Below, piece after piece: positions 8,628-17,430 of a stretch of DNA of 64,000 nucleotides. A model generated the notes under the pieces. The model was given only the letters and a program-made list of their open reading frames with translations, was not told where the DNA came from and made no database searches. Origin of the DNA: Streptomyces sp. NBC_00582 (GTDB taxonomy: Bacteria; Actinomycetota; Actinomycetes; Streptomycetales; Streptomycetaceae); contig NZ_CP107772.1 of NCBI RefSeq assembly GCF_036345155.1, forward strand, positions 930,001 through 994,000, written 5' to 3'. Position 1 is the stretch's first letter. Each line of letters begins with the position of its first letter. Position numbers and translations under genes: made by a program.

Positions 8628-9047
8628 ATGGCCATCGGCCCCAAAGACGTCGTCCGGGCCTTCGTCGACGCGCTCAACCGCCAGGACTGGGACCGTCTCG
8701 GCGAGCTGATCACACCGGACTTCACCTACACGATCCAGTCCTACGACCTGCCGGGCGCCGGCGATCCGATGGACGGGGAGACCCTGGTCAAGGTCCTTGC
8801 ACAGATGCTCGCGCTCTTCGACTCGACCGGCCCGCGGATCGAGATCACCCGCCTGGTCGGCGAAGCGCACTGGGTCGTCGCCGAGGCCGTGGGGAGCGGT
8901 TTCTTCCGCGACGGAAGTCGCTACGACAACCGGTACGCGAACGTGTACGAGGTCTCCGGCGACCGGGTCAGGACGGTTCGCGAGTACATGGACACACAAC
9001 ACACCGCGCAGTCGTTCGCGGCGGTGACCTCCGGGCGGGGAGACTGA
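8628..9047 (+). CDS. SnoaL/NTF2-like protein
   Basis: A small (139 aa) alpha+beta-barrel protein of the SnoaL/limonene-epoxide-hydrolase-like superfamily, from the pattern VRAFVDALNRQDWDRLGELITPDF and the C-terminal VYEVSGDRVRTVREYMDTQ. Such proteins act as hydrolases, cyclases or isomerases on small ring compounds. It is co-transcribed with the preceding oxygenase (37 bp gap), so it may process the hydroxylated product. Catalytic residues cannot be assigned with confidence. Confidence 0.75.
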   Translation: MAIGPKDVVRAFVDALNRQDWDRLGELITPDFTYTIQSYDLPGAGDPMDGETLVKVLAQMLALFDSTGPRIEITRLVGEAHWVVAEAVGSGFFRDGSRYDNRYANVYEVSGDRVRTVREYMDTQHTAQSFAAVTSGRGD

Positions 9048-9094
9048 GGCGGCGCCCCGGGGATCGGGACAGCGAAGGGCGTCCAGGAGCGGCC

Positions 9095-9829
9095 CTACCG
9101 GTCCTGGATCCCCTTCAGGCCCTCAAGGACGTTGGCGGCCACGCGCCGCATGTGCTTGGCATAGATCTCGACCGCGGTGTCCGCGTCCCGCTCCCGGACC
9201 GCGGCGACGATGTCGCGCAGTTCCTGGATCACTTCGGCGTGGTTCGTCGACATGCCCTTGACCACCAGGACGCGCACCTTGGCCTGGACGCCCTCCACCA
9301 GCTGCCGCAGCACCTCGCTGCCGGCACCGTCGTGCAGTACGGCGTTGAAGTCGCGCCGCGCGTCGAGCACGTCACGCGGCTCGGCGTCGTCCTGCGAGGC
9401 GACCTCGGCGAAGCGCTCCGCCGCCGCTTCGAGGGCGTACACCTTTGAACGTGGCGCCTTCTCGATGAACCGTCGCACGAGCAGCGTCTCCAGCGCGCAC
9501 CGGACCTCGTAGAGGTCGCGCGCCTCGTCCGGGGTGGGCACCGCGACCACGGCACCCTTTTGGGGCACGACCTTGATCAGCCCCTCGGAGGTCAGCTCCC
9601 GCAGTGCCTCCCGAACCGTGGTGCGGGAGACGTCGAGCTGCTCGACGAGTTCACGCTCGACGAGACGCCGGCCCGGCTCCAGGCGGAAGTCGAGGATCGC
9701 CTCGCGCAGAGCCGTGACGACCTGCTCGCGCAGCGGTGCGGCGATCCGGCCGACGGGGCTGGTGGTCCAGGCCGAGGCAAGAGAGGTCGAGGTCGGATTC
9801 GAGGCCGTGGGCTTCGGGGCGCGGGGCAT
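9095..9829 (-). CDS. GntR-family transcriptional regulator, FCD subfamily
   Basis: A 244-aa regulator with an N-terminal GntR winged helix ([21 protein letters not shown], then [26 protein letters not shown]) and a C-terminal FCD effector domain ([17 protein letters not shown] near the end). It lies 6 bp after the alcohol dehydrogenase stop and looks like the last gene of the ten-gene minus-strand operon starting at 17219. No copy of the cluster operator lies directly upstream, so unlike the regulator at 20442 it is not obviously autoregulated. Effector unknown; an aromatic acid is plausible. Confidence 0.88.
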   Translation of the reverse strand: MPRAPKPTASNPTSTSLASAWTTSPVGRIAAPLREQVVTALREAILDFRLEPGRRLVERELVEQLDVSRTTVREALRELTSEGLIKVVPQKGAVVAVPTPDEARDLYEVRCALETLLVRRFIEKAPRSKVYALEAAAERFAEVASQDDAEPRDVLDARRDFNAVLHDGAGSEVLRQLVEGVQAKVRVLVVKGMSTNHAEVIQELRDIVAAVRERDADTAVEIYAKHMRRVAANVLEGLKGIQDR

Positions 9830-9835
9830 GATCCC

Positions 9836-10957
9836 TCACTCCTGCGTACGTGGTTGATGGCGGAAGACTGTGATGACCCCGCTGAGATCGCGGAACTCTC
9901 CGGAGGCGTACAGCGCCTCGTTGATCCGGTCGAGGGTGTACCGCGCCGTCACGATCGGCCGGGCGTCGTATTCGCCGCTCTCCAGGAGTTCCAAGCAGCG
10001 GGGCAGGTCGCGGGACATCACGCTCTGGCCGTTCTGACAGGACAGGATCCGTCTGCCGTGGATGGCGAGGGCGTTCTGCGGAAGTGAGATACGGCCTTCC
10101 GCCCACTGCACGCCCGTCAGCACGACCGTCCCGGCCCGCCGTGACATGGCGACCGCCTGCTGCACCGCCTGTTCGGGGCCCGCGGCCTCGACGACCACGT
10201 CCGCGCCCCGCCCCTCCGTCAGGGACCGCACCTGCTCGACCGGATCGCCCTCCGTGGGGTCCACGACATCGGTCGCCCCCAGCCCGGCAGCCGTCGCACG
10301 GCGGTCGGCCAGCAGGTCCACACCGATGATCCGGCCGGCGCCGGCGACCCGGGCGGCCTGCACACACCACAACCCCAGGTGCCCCAGACCGACGACCGCG
10401 ACGGACGCGCCCGGCGAAACCTCCGCCACGTTCACGATCGCGCCGTGCCCTGTGGTGATGCCACAGCCCAGCAGGCTCAGTTGTGGAGCGGGCAGCGAAC
10501 TGTCGACGGGCCACACCTGGCTGCGGTCCGCGAGGATGAACTCGGCGTACGCTCCGACGCCACCGGCCGCGCGGACCGGGCGGTCCATGGGGTCGGTGGC
10601 GATGACCGGCTCGGGCCTGTCGAAGAGACGGGCGCACTGGTCCGGCCGGCCGATGCCGCAGTAGAAGCACTCGTCGCATTGCGGCGTCCCGGCGACGACC
10701 ACGAGGTCACCTACTCCGTAGCCGCGACCGGGGGCATGGGCGCCGCGGCCGTCGCAGCGTTCGACCACTCCCAGCGCGGTGTGGCCGAGCACGACCGGCG
10801 GTTTCCTGCCGCGCATCGCCCGCCAGCCGAGCCAGTCGGTGGAGCAGAACGGCGCGGCGACCGTCCGTACCAGTATTTCGTGGTCGGTCGGGTCACGCAG
10901 GAGGAGCTCCCGGACCGGCATGGGGGCGCCGAACGCCTCCAGCACCGCTGCTCTCAT
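9836..10957 (-). CDS. Zinc-dependent alcohol dehydrogenase (MDR family), copy 1
   Basis: A 373-aa medium-chain dehydrogenase. It has the catalytic-zinc Cys (PFCSTDWLG), a structural-zinc cysteine cluster (PQCDECFYCGIGRPDQC), and a Rossmann motif VVGLGHLGLW for NAD(P). The usual GHE motif reads GHTALG, so the Glu after the zinc-ligand His is replaced, as in its neighbour. It is likely to oxidise a benzylic or aliphatic alcohol released in the pathway. The ATG at 10957 gives an N-terminus aligned with the adjacent paralogue (MRAA...). It is separated by 11 bp from the upstream gene. Confidence 0.88.
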   Translation of the reverse strand: MRAAVLEAFGAPMPVRELLLRDPTDHEILVRTVAAPFCSTDWLGWRAMRGRKPPVVLGHTALGVVERCDGRGAHAPGRGYGVGDLVVVAGTPQCDECFYCGIGRPDQCARLFDRPEPVIATDPMDRPVRAAGGVGAYAEFILADRSQVWPVDSSLPAPQLSLLGCGITTGHGAIVNVAEVSPGASVAVVGLGHLGLWCVQAARVAGAGRIIGVDLLADRRATAAGLGATDVVDPTEGDPVEQVRSLTEGRGADVVVEAAGPEQAVQQAVAMSRRAGTVVLTGVQWAEGRISLPQNALAIHGRRILSCQNGQSVMSRDLPRCLELLESGEYDARPIVTARYTLDRINEALYASGEFRDLSGVITVFRHQPRTQE

Positions 10958-10968
10958 CTCGGCTCCCG

Positions 10969-12057
10969 TCAGAAGACGAACACGCCCGAGAGGTCCTCGA
11001 GCCGTTCGGACCGCTCGAGAGCGGTGTTGATGTCCTCGAGTCGGTACGTCGAGGTGATGACCGGCGACGGGTCCAGCGCGCCCCGTTCGAGCAGGCGGAC
11101 GTACGCGGGAAGGTCGCGGCGCATGCGGACGTTGCCGTTCTGGGTGCTGAGCACCTGCCGGCTCTGCACGGCGAGGGGGATCTGCCCGAAGGTGACCTCG
11201 CCGGTCGCATCCTTCAGGCCGGAGAGCACCACGGTGCCGGCCCGCCGGGAGATCTCCAGCGCCAGGCGCTGTGCGGCGGGCGGCCCGGCCGTCTCGATGA
11301 CCTTGTCGGCCCCTCGTCCCTGAGTCAGGCCCCGTACGGTCTCCAGTGCGTCCTCGGGTGCGACGGCGGCCGTGGCTCCTGCCTTGGTCGCCACGCCGCG
11401 GCGCTCCTCCCGGGGCTCGATCACGACGACCTCGCGGGCCCCGGCCAGACGCGCCGCCTGTACGGCCCACAGCCCCAGGTGTCCCGCTCCTACGACGGCG
11501 ACCACCTCGTCGGGTTGTACGCGGGCGACGTTGAGGACCGCCCCCACCCCGGTGGTGATCCCGCATCCGAGGAGCGAGAGCACCTCCCAGGGCAGGTCCG
11601 TGTCGACCGGGAAGACCTGGTTCTGCGATACGTTCATCATCTCGGCGTAGCCGCCGACGCATCCGGCGGCATTCACCTTCAGGCCGTCCGAGGTCCGGGC
11701 GACGTCCGGGTAGACACCGCCGAGGTCGAACAGCTCCGAGCACTGGTCGGGGCGGCCGATGCCGCAGTAGAAGCAGTGGCCGCACTCGGGTGTGCCGGGG
11801 ACGACGACGCGCTGCCCCACCTCGATGCCGCGGACCTGGCTGCCGACCTCGACGACCTCGCCGGCCGAGGCGTGGCCGAGGATCGTCGGCGGGACCTTGC
11901 CGAGGCGGCCGTGAAAGCTGGTGACGTCGGTGGAGCAGAACGGCGTCGCCCCGGTGCGGACCAGCACACGGGTGGGCGCGAGGTCGAGCAGCTCCACCTC
12001 CTCGACGGTCAGGGGCTGTTCGAAGCCTCGCAGCAGGGCTGCTCTCATCGTCGTCAT
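10969..12057 (-). CDS. Zinc-dependent alcohol dehydrogenase (MDR family), copy 2
   Basis: A 362-aa tandem paralogue of the previous gene. Motifs are PFCSTDVTSF, the structural zinc site PECGHCFYCGIGRPDQC, and Rossmann VVGAGHLGLW; GHASAG replaces the usual GHE-x2-G. The first ATG at 12057 overlaps the upstream SDR stop by 4 bp, implying coupling; an in-frame ATG three codons later (MRAALL) is an alternative. Two adjacent copies suggest distinct alcohol substrates or a two-step oxidation. Confidence 0.88.
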   Translation of the reverse strand: MTTMRAALLRGFEQPLTVEEVELLDLAPTRVLVRTGATPFCSTDVTSFHGRLGKVPPTILGHASAGEVVEVGSQVRGIEVGQRVVVPGTPECGHCFYCGIGRPDQCSELFDLGGVYPDVARTSDGLKVNAAGCVGGYAEMMNVSQNQVFPVDTDLPWEVLSLLGCGITTGVGAVLNVARVQPDEVVAVVGAGHLGLWAVQAARLAGAREVVVIEPREERRGVATKAGATAAVAPEDALETVRGLTQGRGADKVIETAGPPAAQRLALEISRRAGTVVLSGLKDATGEVTFGQIPLAVQSRQVLSTQNGNVRMRRDLPAYVRLLERGALDPSPVITSTYRLEDINTALERSERLEDLSGVFVF

Positions 12058-12914
12058 CGGGAGGCCTCCTGCGTCCCTGCGGCTCCTGCCGCGTGCCGTG
12101 CGAGGAGCGCCTCGTCGGTCACCGCCACGTCCCAGAGCCCCGCTCCCCCGCCCCTGCGGTTGGTGTTCTGCACGCTGGCGCCGCCGTCGACGGAGAAGAT
12201 CTCGCCGGTGACGTAGCTCGACTCGTCGCTGAGCAGGAACGCCACCGTCGCGGCCACCTCCTCCGGCCGGCCCGCGCGCCTCAGCGGCGAGGTGCCGGCC
12301 CGGCTTCGCATGTCGGCCATCCCGGCCTCACCGAAGATCGGCGTGGGCACGATCCCCGGAGCGACGGCGTTCACCCGCACGCCGATGGGGCCCCCGTAGA
12401 CGGCGGCGCCATGGACCAGACCCACCGTGCCGTGCTTGGACGTGGTGTAGGCCAGCAGGTCGTTGCTGCCGCGCAGGCCGGCGATCGAGGCGGTGACGAC
12501 GACGGACCCGACGCTGCCGCGCTCCAGGTAGTGGCGGAACGCGGCCCGTACGCCGAGGAACGGGCCCCGCAAGTTGACCGCCATCACCTTCTCCCACTCC
12601 TCGACCGACACATCGACGAGGTCGGCCAGGGAGCCGGCGATCCCGGCGTTGAGATGGTGCAGGTCCACCCGCCCGAAGGCGTCCACGGCGGCCCGCATGT
12701 AGGAGTCGACGCCGTCCTCGGTCGTCACGTCCGCGCCGACGCCGACGGTCTCTCCGCCGGCGGTCCCGGCCACCTCCTTGGCAGCCGCCTCCTCGAGGTC
12801 GACGGCGACGACCTTCACACCCTCCGCCACGAGCCGCTCCACCGTGGCCCGTCCGAGGCCACCTGCGGCGCCGGTGACGACGGCGACCTTCCCGTCAAGT
12901 CCGCGCAGTGTCAT
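12054..12914 (-). CDS. SDR-family oxidoreductase
   Basis: A 286-aa short-chain dehydrogenase. It has TGAAGGLGRA for cofactor binding, LNAG in place of NNAG, a catalytic Ser in VVTASIAG, YTTSKH with Tyr/Lys, and the C-terminal SSYVTGEIFSVDGG signature. It is predicted to oxidise a hydroxylated pathway intermediate. The ATG at 12914 is chosen by homology of the MTLRGLDGKVAVVTG start; the frame runs further upstream without support. It couples to the downstream ADH through an ATGA overlap. Confidence 0.87.
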   Translation of the reverse strand: MTLRGLDGKVAVVTGAAGGLGRATVERLVAEGVKVVAVDLEEAAAKEVAGTAGGETVGVGADVTTEDGVDSYMRAAVDAFGRVDLHHLNAGIAGSLADLVDVSVEEWEKVMAVNLRGPFLGVRAAFRHYLERGSVGSVVVTASIAGLRGSNDLLAYTTSKHGTVGLVHGAAVYGGPIGVRVNAVAPGIVPTPIFGEAGMADMRSRAGTSPLRRAGRPEEVAATVAFLLSDESSYVTGEIFSVDGGASVQNTNRRGGGAGLWDVAVTDEALLARHAAGAAGTQEASR

Positions 12915-12925
12915 GTCTTTCCGCC

Positions 12926-13687
12926 TCACGTCTGTCGCAGTGGTCGGGCTTGTTCCTCGCGCAGCACCGGCAGGGCCTGGAGTGCGCTCTGCATGCCCAT
13001 GACCGAAGCGATCTCCATGACCTCCAGGAGCTCGCCGACGGTGGCGCCGTAGTTCAGCGCGTTGTTCATGTGCGCCTTCCACCCCTTCACGTACAGGTGG
13101 GTGGAGGCGCAGTCGAAGGCCGTGTAGACGAACTCCTTGACCTTGGGTTCCAGGGAGCCGTGCTGCCACGACACCGACGAGAAGTCGGTGTAGGCCTCGA
13201 ACATCTCCGGGTCGAGTTCGAGGATCTCGTCCCAGAACTCGTGCCAGTAGCCGCGGTTCTCGGTGAACCGCTCCTTCAACTCCTGCTGGTACGCGTCGAG
13301 TTCGCCGGGGCCGTCGCGCAGGCCGCGTTCTTCGAGGATCTCGGCGAGCAGCGGCACACCGATGTTCATCGCGTGGATGCCCAGGGTCGTCGTGAGCTCG
13401 ATGACCTCGGTGATCTCACCCGGCGTGGCGCCGAGGTCCAGCGCCCGGCGGATGTGGCGGCGCACTCCGGGGGCGTACAGGTGGGTCGCCGCCGCGTCGA
13501 CGGCCAGGTAGATGAGTTCGCGGGTCCTGGGGTCCAGGTGCCCCTTGCGCTGGGGCACACCGGCCAGCCGTACGTACGCGGCGAGCAGTTCGGGCGCGAG
13601 TTCGAGCACCGCCTGCCACTGCTCGTCCCAGGCGCCGTGCAACTCCACGACGACATCGTGGAGTTCGTCCTCGGACGGCGCGCTCAT
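12926..13687 (-). CDS. Tandem carboxymuconolactone decarboxylase-like (CMD/AhpD fold) protein
   Basis: A 253-aa protein with two CMD repeats: one around RELIYLAVDAAATHLYAPG and VRRHIRRALDLGAT, the other around KEFVYTAFDCASTHLYVKG and AHMNNALNYGAT. The CxxC pair of AhpD peroxidases is absent; only a single Cys is seen in the second repeat. A decarboxylase or lactone-processing role in the aromatic pathway fits better than peroxide reduction. ATGA overlap with the upstream dehydrogenase. Exact reaction unknown. Confidence 0.8.
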   Translation of the reverse strand: MSAPSEDELHDVVVELHGAWDEQWQAVLELAPELLAAYVRLAGVPQRKGHLDPRTRELIYLAVDAAATHLYAPGVRRHIRRALDLGATPGEITEVIELTTTLGIHAMNIGVPLLAEILEERGLRDGPGELDAYQQELKERFTENRGYWHEFWDEILELDPEMFEAYTDFSSVSWQHGSLEPKVKEFVYTAFDCASTHLYVKGWKAHMNNALNYGATVGELLEVMEIASVMGMQSALQALPVLREEQARPLRQT

Positions 13688-14601
13688 CCGGTCACCAGCT
13701 CTTCCACGGAAGCGTCGAACGCCCAGCGGGCGATCTCCGTGTGGTCCGCGGTGTCGGGAAGGGCTTCGAGTGCGCGTTCCCAGAGGGCGACGGCGTGGTC
13801 GGCGAGCGGGCTCGCGGCGCCGAGCTGGTGGGCCAGGTCGACGGCGATGCGCATGTCCTTGACCATCAGCTTCATGGCGAAGCCGGAGTCGTAGGTACCG
13901 GGCAGCACGAAGTTGGGGAACTTGTTGTCCGTGGAACCGCTGCGCCCACTGGAGGAGTTGATCAGTTCGACCATGACGGCCGGGTCGAGCCCGAACCGCT
14001 CCCCCGCCAGGACACCCTCAGCCGTGGCCAGCAGATGGGTGGCCGACAGCAGGTTGTTGATGGCCTTGAGCGCGTGTCCCGCGCCCACCGGGCCGGCACG
14101 ACGGGCGGTGCCCATGGTCGCCAGCAGCGGTGACAGTCGTTCGACGTCACCCTCGGCGCCGCCCACCATGATCGTGAGCTTGCCGTTCTCGGCGCCCTTG
14201 ACCCCGCCTGAGACAGGGGCGTCGACGAGGGTGACCCCACGGCTCCCGAGGACGGCGGCCAGACGCCTGGTGGACAGTGGGTCGGAGGAACTCATGTCCA
14301 CGACCGTGCTGCCCGGGGCCAGCGCCTCGGACACCGCAGGATCACCGAGCACCGCCTCCACCACCGCACTGCCGGGAAGCATGAGGACGACGACCTCGGC
14401 GCCTCGCGCCGCCTCCGCCGCGGTCTCGGCGGTAGCGGCTCCGGCGGCGGCCGACGCGGCACGGGCGTCCCGGCTCAGGTCGAACGCGGTCACGGCGTAT
14501 CCGGCGCGGACCAGGCGCACGGACATCGGCGCGCCCATGTTCCCCAGGCCGATGAAGGCCACGGCGGGCAGGGCGGCGGGAGTCTCGTCGCGGTCAGGCA
14601 T
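13684..14601 (-). CDS. NAD(P)-dependent 3-hydroxyisobutyrate dehydrogenase-like oxidoreductase, copy 1
   Basis: A 305-aa beta-hydroxyacid dehydrogenase. The Rossmann motif VAFIGLGNMGAPM is near the N-terminus, the substrate-binding DAPVSGGVKGAENG follows, and the catalytic Lys lies in GAGHALKAINN. These enzymes oxidise 3-hydroxyacids or reduce semialdehydes. The ATG at 14601 is favoured; it overlaps the upstream CMD gene by 8 bp. A paralogue is encoded at 15445-16371. Confidence 0.87.
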   Translation of the reverse strand: MPDRDETPAALPAVAFIGLGNMGAPMSVRLVRAGYAVTAFDLSRDARAASAAAGAATAETAAEAARGAEVVVLMLPGSAVVEAVLGDPAVSEALAPGSTVVDMSSSDPLSTRRLAAVLGSRGVTLVDAPVSGGVKGAENGKLTIMVGGAEGDVERLSPLLATMGTARRAGPVGAGHALKAINNLLSATHLLATAEGVLAGERFGLDPAVMVELINSSSGRSGSTDNKFPNFVLPGTYDSGFAMKLMVKDMRIAVDLAHQLGAASPLADHAVALWERALEALPDTADHTEIARWAFDASVEELVTG

Positions 14602-15043
14602 CGCCGTTGACCTCACCGATCACCTGTTCGGCGACACGGAACGACTCCAGTGCCGCCGGGACACCGACGTATATGGCCGTCTGGAGGAGCACTTCCTGGA
14701 TCTCCTCGGTCGTCACCCCGTTGGTCAGTGCTCCCTTGACGTGGACGCCGAGCTCGTGGTTGCGGCCCAGGGCGGTCAGCATGGCGAGGTTGACCAGGCT
14801 TCGGGTGCGTCGCTCCAGTCCGGGACGGCTCCACACGGCGCCCCAGCAGTACTCGGTGACCAGCTCCTGCATCGGCCGGGCGAACTCGCCGACGTTGGCC
14901 AGCGAGCGCTCGACGTGTTCGGCGCCCAGGACCGCCTTGCGGATGGCGAGGCCGGCTTCATAGGTGTCGCGGTGAGTGACGTCCTGAGGGCTGATGTCGG
15001 TGGTCAGGGGCTCGGCCGTGGTGGTCGGGTGTTCGGTTGCCAT
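14594..15043 (-). CDS. 4-Carboxymuconolactone decarboxylase-like protein
   Basis: A 149-aa single-domain CMD protein, close in length and motif layout to PcaC: an N-terminal GLAIRKAVLG segment, then EYCWGAVWSRPGLERRTRSLVNLAMLTAL-type sequence, HELGVHVKGALTNG and EEIQEVLLQTAIYVG. PcaC-like enzymes decarboxylate gamma-carboxymuconolactone to 3-oxoadipate enol-lactone. Here it may act on a related lactone made after ring cleavage. It is 6 bp from the cupin gene. Confidence 0.85.
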   Translation of the reverse strand: MATEHPTTTAEPLTTDISPQDVTHRDTYEAGLAIRKAVLGAEHVERSLANVGEFARPMQELVTEYCWGAVWSRPGLERRTRSLVNLAMLTALGRNHELGVHVKGALTNGVTTEEIQEVLLQTAIYVGVPAALESFRVAEQVIGEVNGDA

Positions 15044-15049
15044 GGGGTC

Positions 15050-15448
15050 TCAGTCCTCTGCGGTGACGGGAGCGGGGTACTGCTCGTGGCCGACTTCCTC
15101 GGCCCAGGCGGTCTTCCCCAGCGAGATGGCCGTGTGGGTCAGATAGGAATCGGGGGCGGCGCCGTGCCAGTGCCTCTCGCCCGGCGGGCACCACACGGTG
15201 TCGCCGGCCCGCAGTGGGCGGACGCCGTCCTGCTCGGTCGCTACGAAGCCGCTCCCGGCGAGCACCTGGAGGATCTGGCCGTGCTCGTGGGTGTGCCAGT
15301 AAGTGCGGGCGCCCGGTGCGAAGTTGACGGTGTTGATGGTCACGCCGTCGGTGGCGGGCATGGTGAGGTGGGCGTGCACGGTGCCGGTGAACCGCGAGCC
15401 GGTCTTGCTCCCGGGGCCGTGCTGGGTGGTTCCGTGGATGAGCTTCAC
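15050..15448 (-). CDS. Small cupin-domain protein
   Basis: A 132-aa single cupin. Cupin motif 1 (YWHTHEHGQILQVLAGSGFV) gives His, His and Glu-type metal ligands, and motif 2 contains PPGERHWHGA. Such genes commonly accompany CMD-like decarboxylases. It could be a metal-dependent dioxygenase, isomerase or decarboxylase; the reaction is not deducible. It starts with an ATGA overlap at the end of the dehydrogenase gene. Confidence 0.82.
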   Translation of the reverse strand: MKLIHGTTQHGPGSKTGSRFTGTVHAHLTMPATDGVTINTVNFAPGARTYWHTHEHGQILQVLAGSGFVATEQDGVRPLRAGDTVWCPPGERHWHGAAPDSYLTHTAISLGKTAWAEEVGHEQYPAPVTAED

Positions 15449-16371
15449 GACTTGTCCTTCCCGGCGTCGTACGCGCCGTCGTGGACGCGGACGCGCCCGG
15501 AGAGGTCGCCGATCGCGTCGACGACGGTGTTGCTGATGTCCTGCGCGTAGCCCAGCTGCAGGGCCAGTCCGAAGGAGGCGAGGGGGGCGGCGGAGTTGGG
15601 GCTCGCGACGCCGAGGCTCGTGAGGAGGTCGACGTAGGCGAGGACGTCCTTCATCATCAGCGCGTTGGTCAGGCCGCCCTTGAGGTAGTCGCCGTGGATG
15701 ATCTTCGGGAAGCGGTTCTGCGTCGCGAAGTTCACCCCCGAGCTGGTGTTGAGCACGTCGAGGAGCACCTGGAGGTCGAGTCCCGCCTTGCGCCCGGCCA
15801 CCATCACCTCGGCCGTCGCCGACAGGGCGACGGCGTTGAGGAAGTTGTTGAGCAGCTTGGCCGTGTGACCGGCGCCGACGGGTCCGCAGTGGAAGACGTT
15901 GGCGGAGAAGGCCGCGAGCAGCGGGCGCACCCGGTCGAGGGTCGCGGTGTCCCCGCCGACCATGAGGGTGAGCGTGCCCTTCTCCGCAGCCGCCGCGCCG
16001 CCGGAGATACCGGCGTCGAGCAGGGTGGCTCCCCGCTGGGCGAGTAGTTCGTGCAGGTGCGTGGTGGAGGCGGGCGCCGAGGTGCTCAGGTCGACGACGA
16101 CCTGCCCCTCGCGAGCGTCCGCCAGCACACCCCGCTCCCCGAGGACCACCGCCTCGACGACCTTGCTCTCCGGCAGGGACAGAAGGACGACGTCACACCT
16201 TCGCGCCACCTCGGCGACGGACTCGGCGGGGATCGCCCCGCACGCGGTGACGTTCTCCGGGCGGGTGTCGTGGCCGAGGACCTCGTACCCGGCGGACACC
16301 AGGCGGCGGGCCATCCGCCCGCCCATGTTGCCGAGGCCGATGAAGCCCAGCGGCGTTGTGGTGCCGGTCAT
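15445..16371 (-). CDS. NAD(P)-dependent 3-hydroxyisobutyrate dehydrogenase-like oxidoreductase, copy 2
   Basis: A 308-aa paralogue of 13684-14601: Rossmann LGFIGLGNMGGRM, DAGISGGAAAAEKG substrate motif, catalytic Lys in GAGHTAKLLNN. The ATG at 16371 overlaps the upstream hydrolase stop (ATGA). The much longer open frame upstream lies across the hydrolase gene in another frame and is not coding. The two copies probably handle different hydroxyacid or semialdehyde intermediates. Confidence 0.87.
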   Translation of the reverse strand: MTGTTTPLGFIGLGNMGGRMARRLVSAGYEVLGHDTRPENVTACGAIPAESVAEVARRCDVVLLSLPESKVVEAVVLGERGVLADAREGQVVVDLSTSAPASTTHLHELLAQRGATLLDAGISGGAAAAEKGTLTLMVGGDTATLDRVRPLLAAFSANVFHCGPVGAGHTAKLLNNFLNAVALSATAEVMVAGRKAGLDLQVLLDVLNTSSGVNFATQNRFPKIIHGDYLKGGLTNALMMKDVLAYVDLLTSLGVASPNSAAPLASFGLALQLGYAQDISNTVVDAIGDLSGRVRVHDGAYDAGKDKS

Positions 16372-17219
16372 GCCGTTCCTCCGCTCTGAACACCGTTGAG
16401 GCGGCCATTCGGCGCGCCTCCGATGACCGCGACGAACTCGCCCATCGGGCCGTCGAGCCGCCGGTGGCGGTCGAGCACGGCCGGGTCGTGGCCGGGGACG
16501 AGGATCGCGTCGCGGTCCGCGATGAGCTGGTTCATGTGGTCGAATCCCCGGTACATCGCCTCGAGGTCGGCCACGACCAGGAACGGCAGGTCGCGCTCCA
16601 ACTCCTCGTAGTAGTGCGTGGCGTCGGAGGCGAGCAGCACCAGGCCCTCGCTGGTGTTGACGGTGAGGATCGCCTGTCCGGGCGAGTGGCCGCCCAGCTC
16701 GATCAGCTCCACACCGGGGGCGATCTCCTTGTGGCCGTGGTGGAAGACCATGCGGCCCTGCTTGTGGACGGTCCGCAGATGGTCGATCTCGGTCTCTTCC
16801 ACGGTGTGGTGGAACTGGAAGCGGCGCGCGCAGTCGCCGGTCCAGAAGTCGAACTCGGTCCGCGGCACGATCACTTGGGAGTCCTGGAACAGGTCCACGT
16901 TGCCCGCGTGGTCGTAGTGGGCGTGGGTGAGGACCACGGTGGCCTCGGCCGGCTCGACCCCCAGGCGGCTGAACGCCTCCCCGGGATGGATGAGGTGACC
17001 CCGGTTCCGGTTGCGCCCGCCGAGCTCGCTGTAGCCGGTGTCGACGACGATCGTGCGTCGCTCGTTGCGCACGATCCAGACGTAGTAGTCCATCCCGATG
17101 GGACCGTCCGGCTCGCCGTACAGGTGGTGGTTGAGGAAGACCTGACCACGGGTCGTCGTACGGGAGGCGTACCGCACGATGAGCACCTCGTACGTGTCGT
17201 CGGCGAGTGATGCGCTCAC
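16368..17219 (-). CDS. Metallo-beta-lactamase-fold hydrolase, N-acyl homoserine lactonase-like
   Basis: A 283-aa metallohydrolase with the HxHxDH zinc motif HAHYDHAGN, an upstream VVDTGYSELGG, and downstream His in GGHSPGQ and GHDPAVLD. Overall it resembles AttM/AiiA-type lactonases. In this cluster it may open a muconolactone-like intermediate. The GTG at 17219 is preferred because GGGG sits about 6 nt upstream; a GTG two codons earlier has no room for a ribosome site. First gene of the long minus-strand operon, 15 bp from operator 17234-17246. Confidence 0.82.
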   Translation of the reverse strand: MSASLADDTYEVLIVRYASRTTTRGQVFLNHHLYGEPDGPIGMDYYVWIVRNERRTIVVDTGYSELGGRNRNRGHLIHPGEAFSRLGVEPAEATVVLTHAHYDHAGNVDLFQDSQVIVPRTEFDFWTGDCARRFQFHHTVEETEIDHLRTVHKQGRMVFHHGHKEIAPGVELIELGGHSPGQAILTVNTSEGLVLLASDATHYYEELERDLPFLVVADLEAMYRGFDHMNQLIADRDAILVPGHDPAVLDRHRRLDGPMGEFVAVIGGAPNGRLNGVQSGGTA

Positions 17220-17233
17220 TGTCACCCCGTATG

Positions 17234-17246
17234 ATTGTCGTACAAT
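17234..17246. promoter_or_regulatory. GntR/FCD-type operator C (perfect palindrome)
   Basis: ATTGT-CGT-ACAAT has perfect 5-bp inverted arms around three bases, the typical FCD-subfamily operator shape (TTGT-N3-ACAA). It lies 15 bp before the GTG of the first gene of the minus-strand operon. Confidence 0.75.
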
Positions 17247-17355
17247 TACTGGCGCACGTTAGCGCAGACCAGGGGCTCGCGCAACGCCGAGACAGCCCCG
17301 CCATGCAGCTCCATGGCGGGTAACCGGCGAGACCTCTCTTGACCTCGGCCGTCAT

Positions 17356-17368
17356 ATCGTATGACAAT
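17356..17368. promoter_or_regulatory. GntR/FCD-type operator D
   Basis: ATCGT-ATG-ACAAT lies 63 bp upstream of the ring-cleavage dioxygenase ATG. Together with operator C it brackets the divergent promoter region 17220-17430. Confidence 0.75.
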
Positions 17369-17430
17369 CATGCGGCGCTGCTGGGAGCTTCCTTTCCGGC
17401 ACGGCGCTACCAGACAAGGAGAACCGGGCA

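Noticed and set aside
9830..9880. A cluster operator before the GntR gene at 9095-9829
   Set aside because: No ATTGT-N3-ACAAT-like sequence is present; the gene follows the upstream ADH by 6 bp and is likely expressed from the operon promoter.
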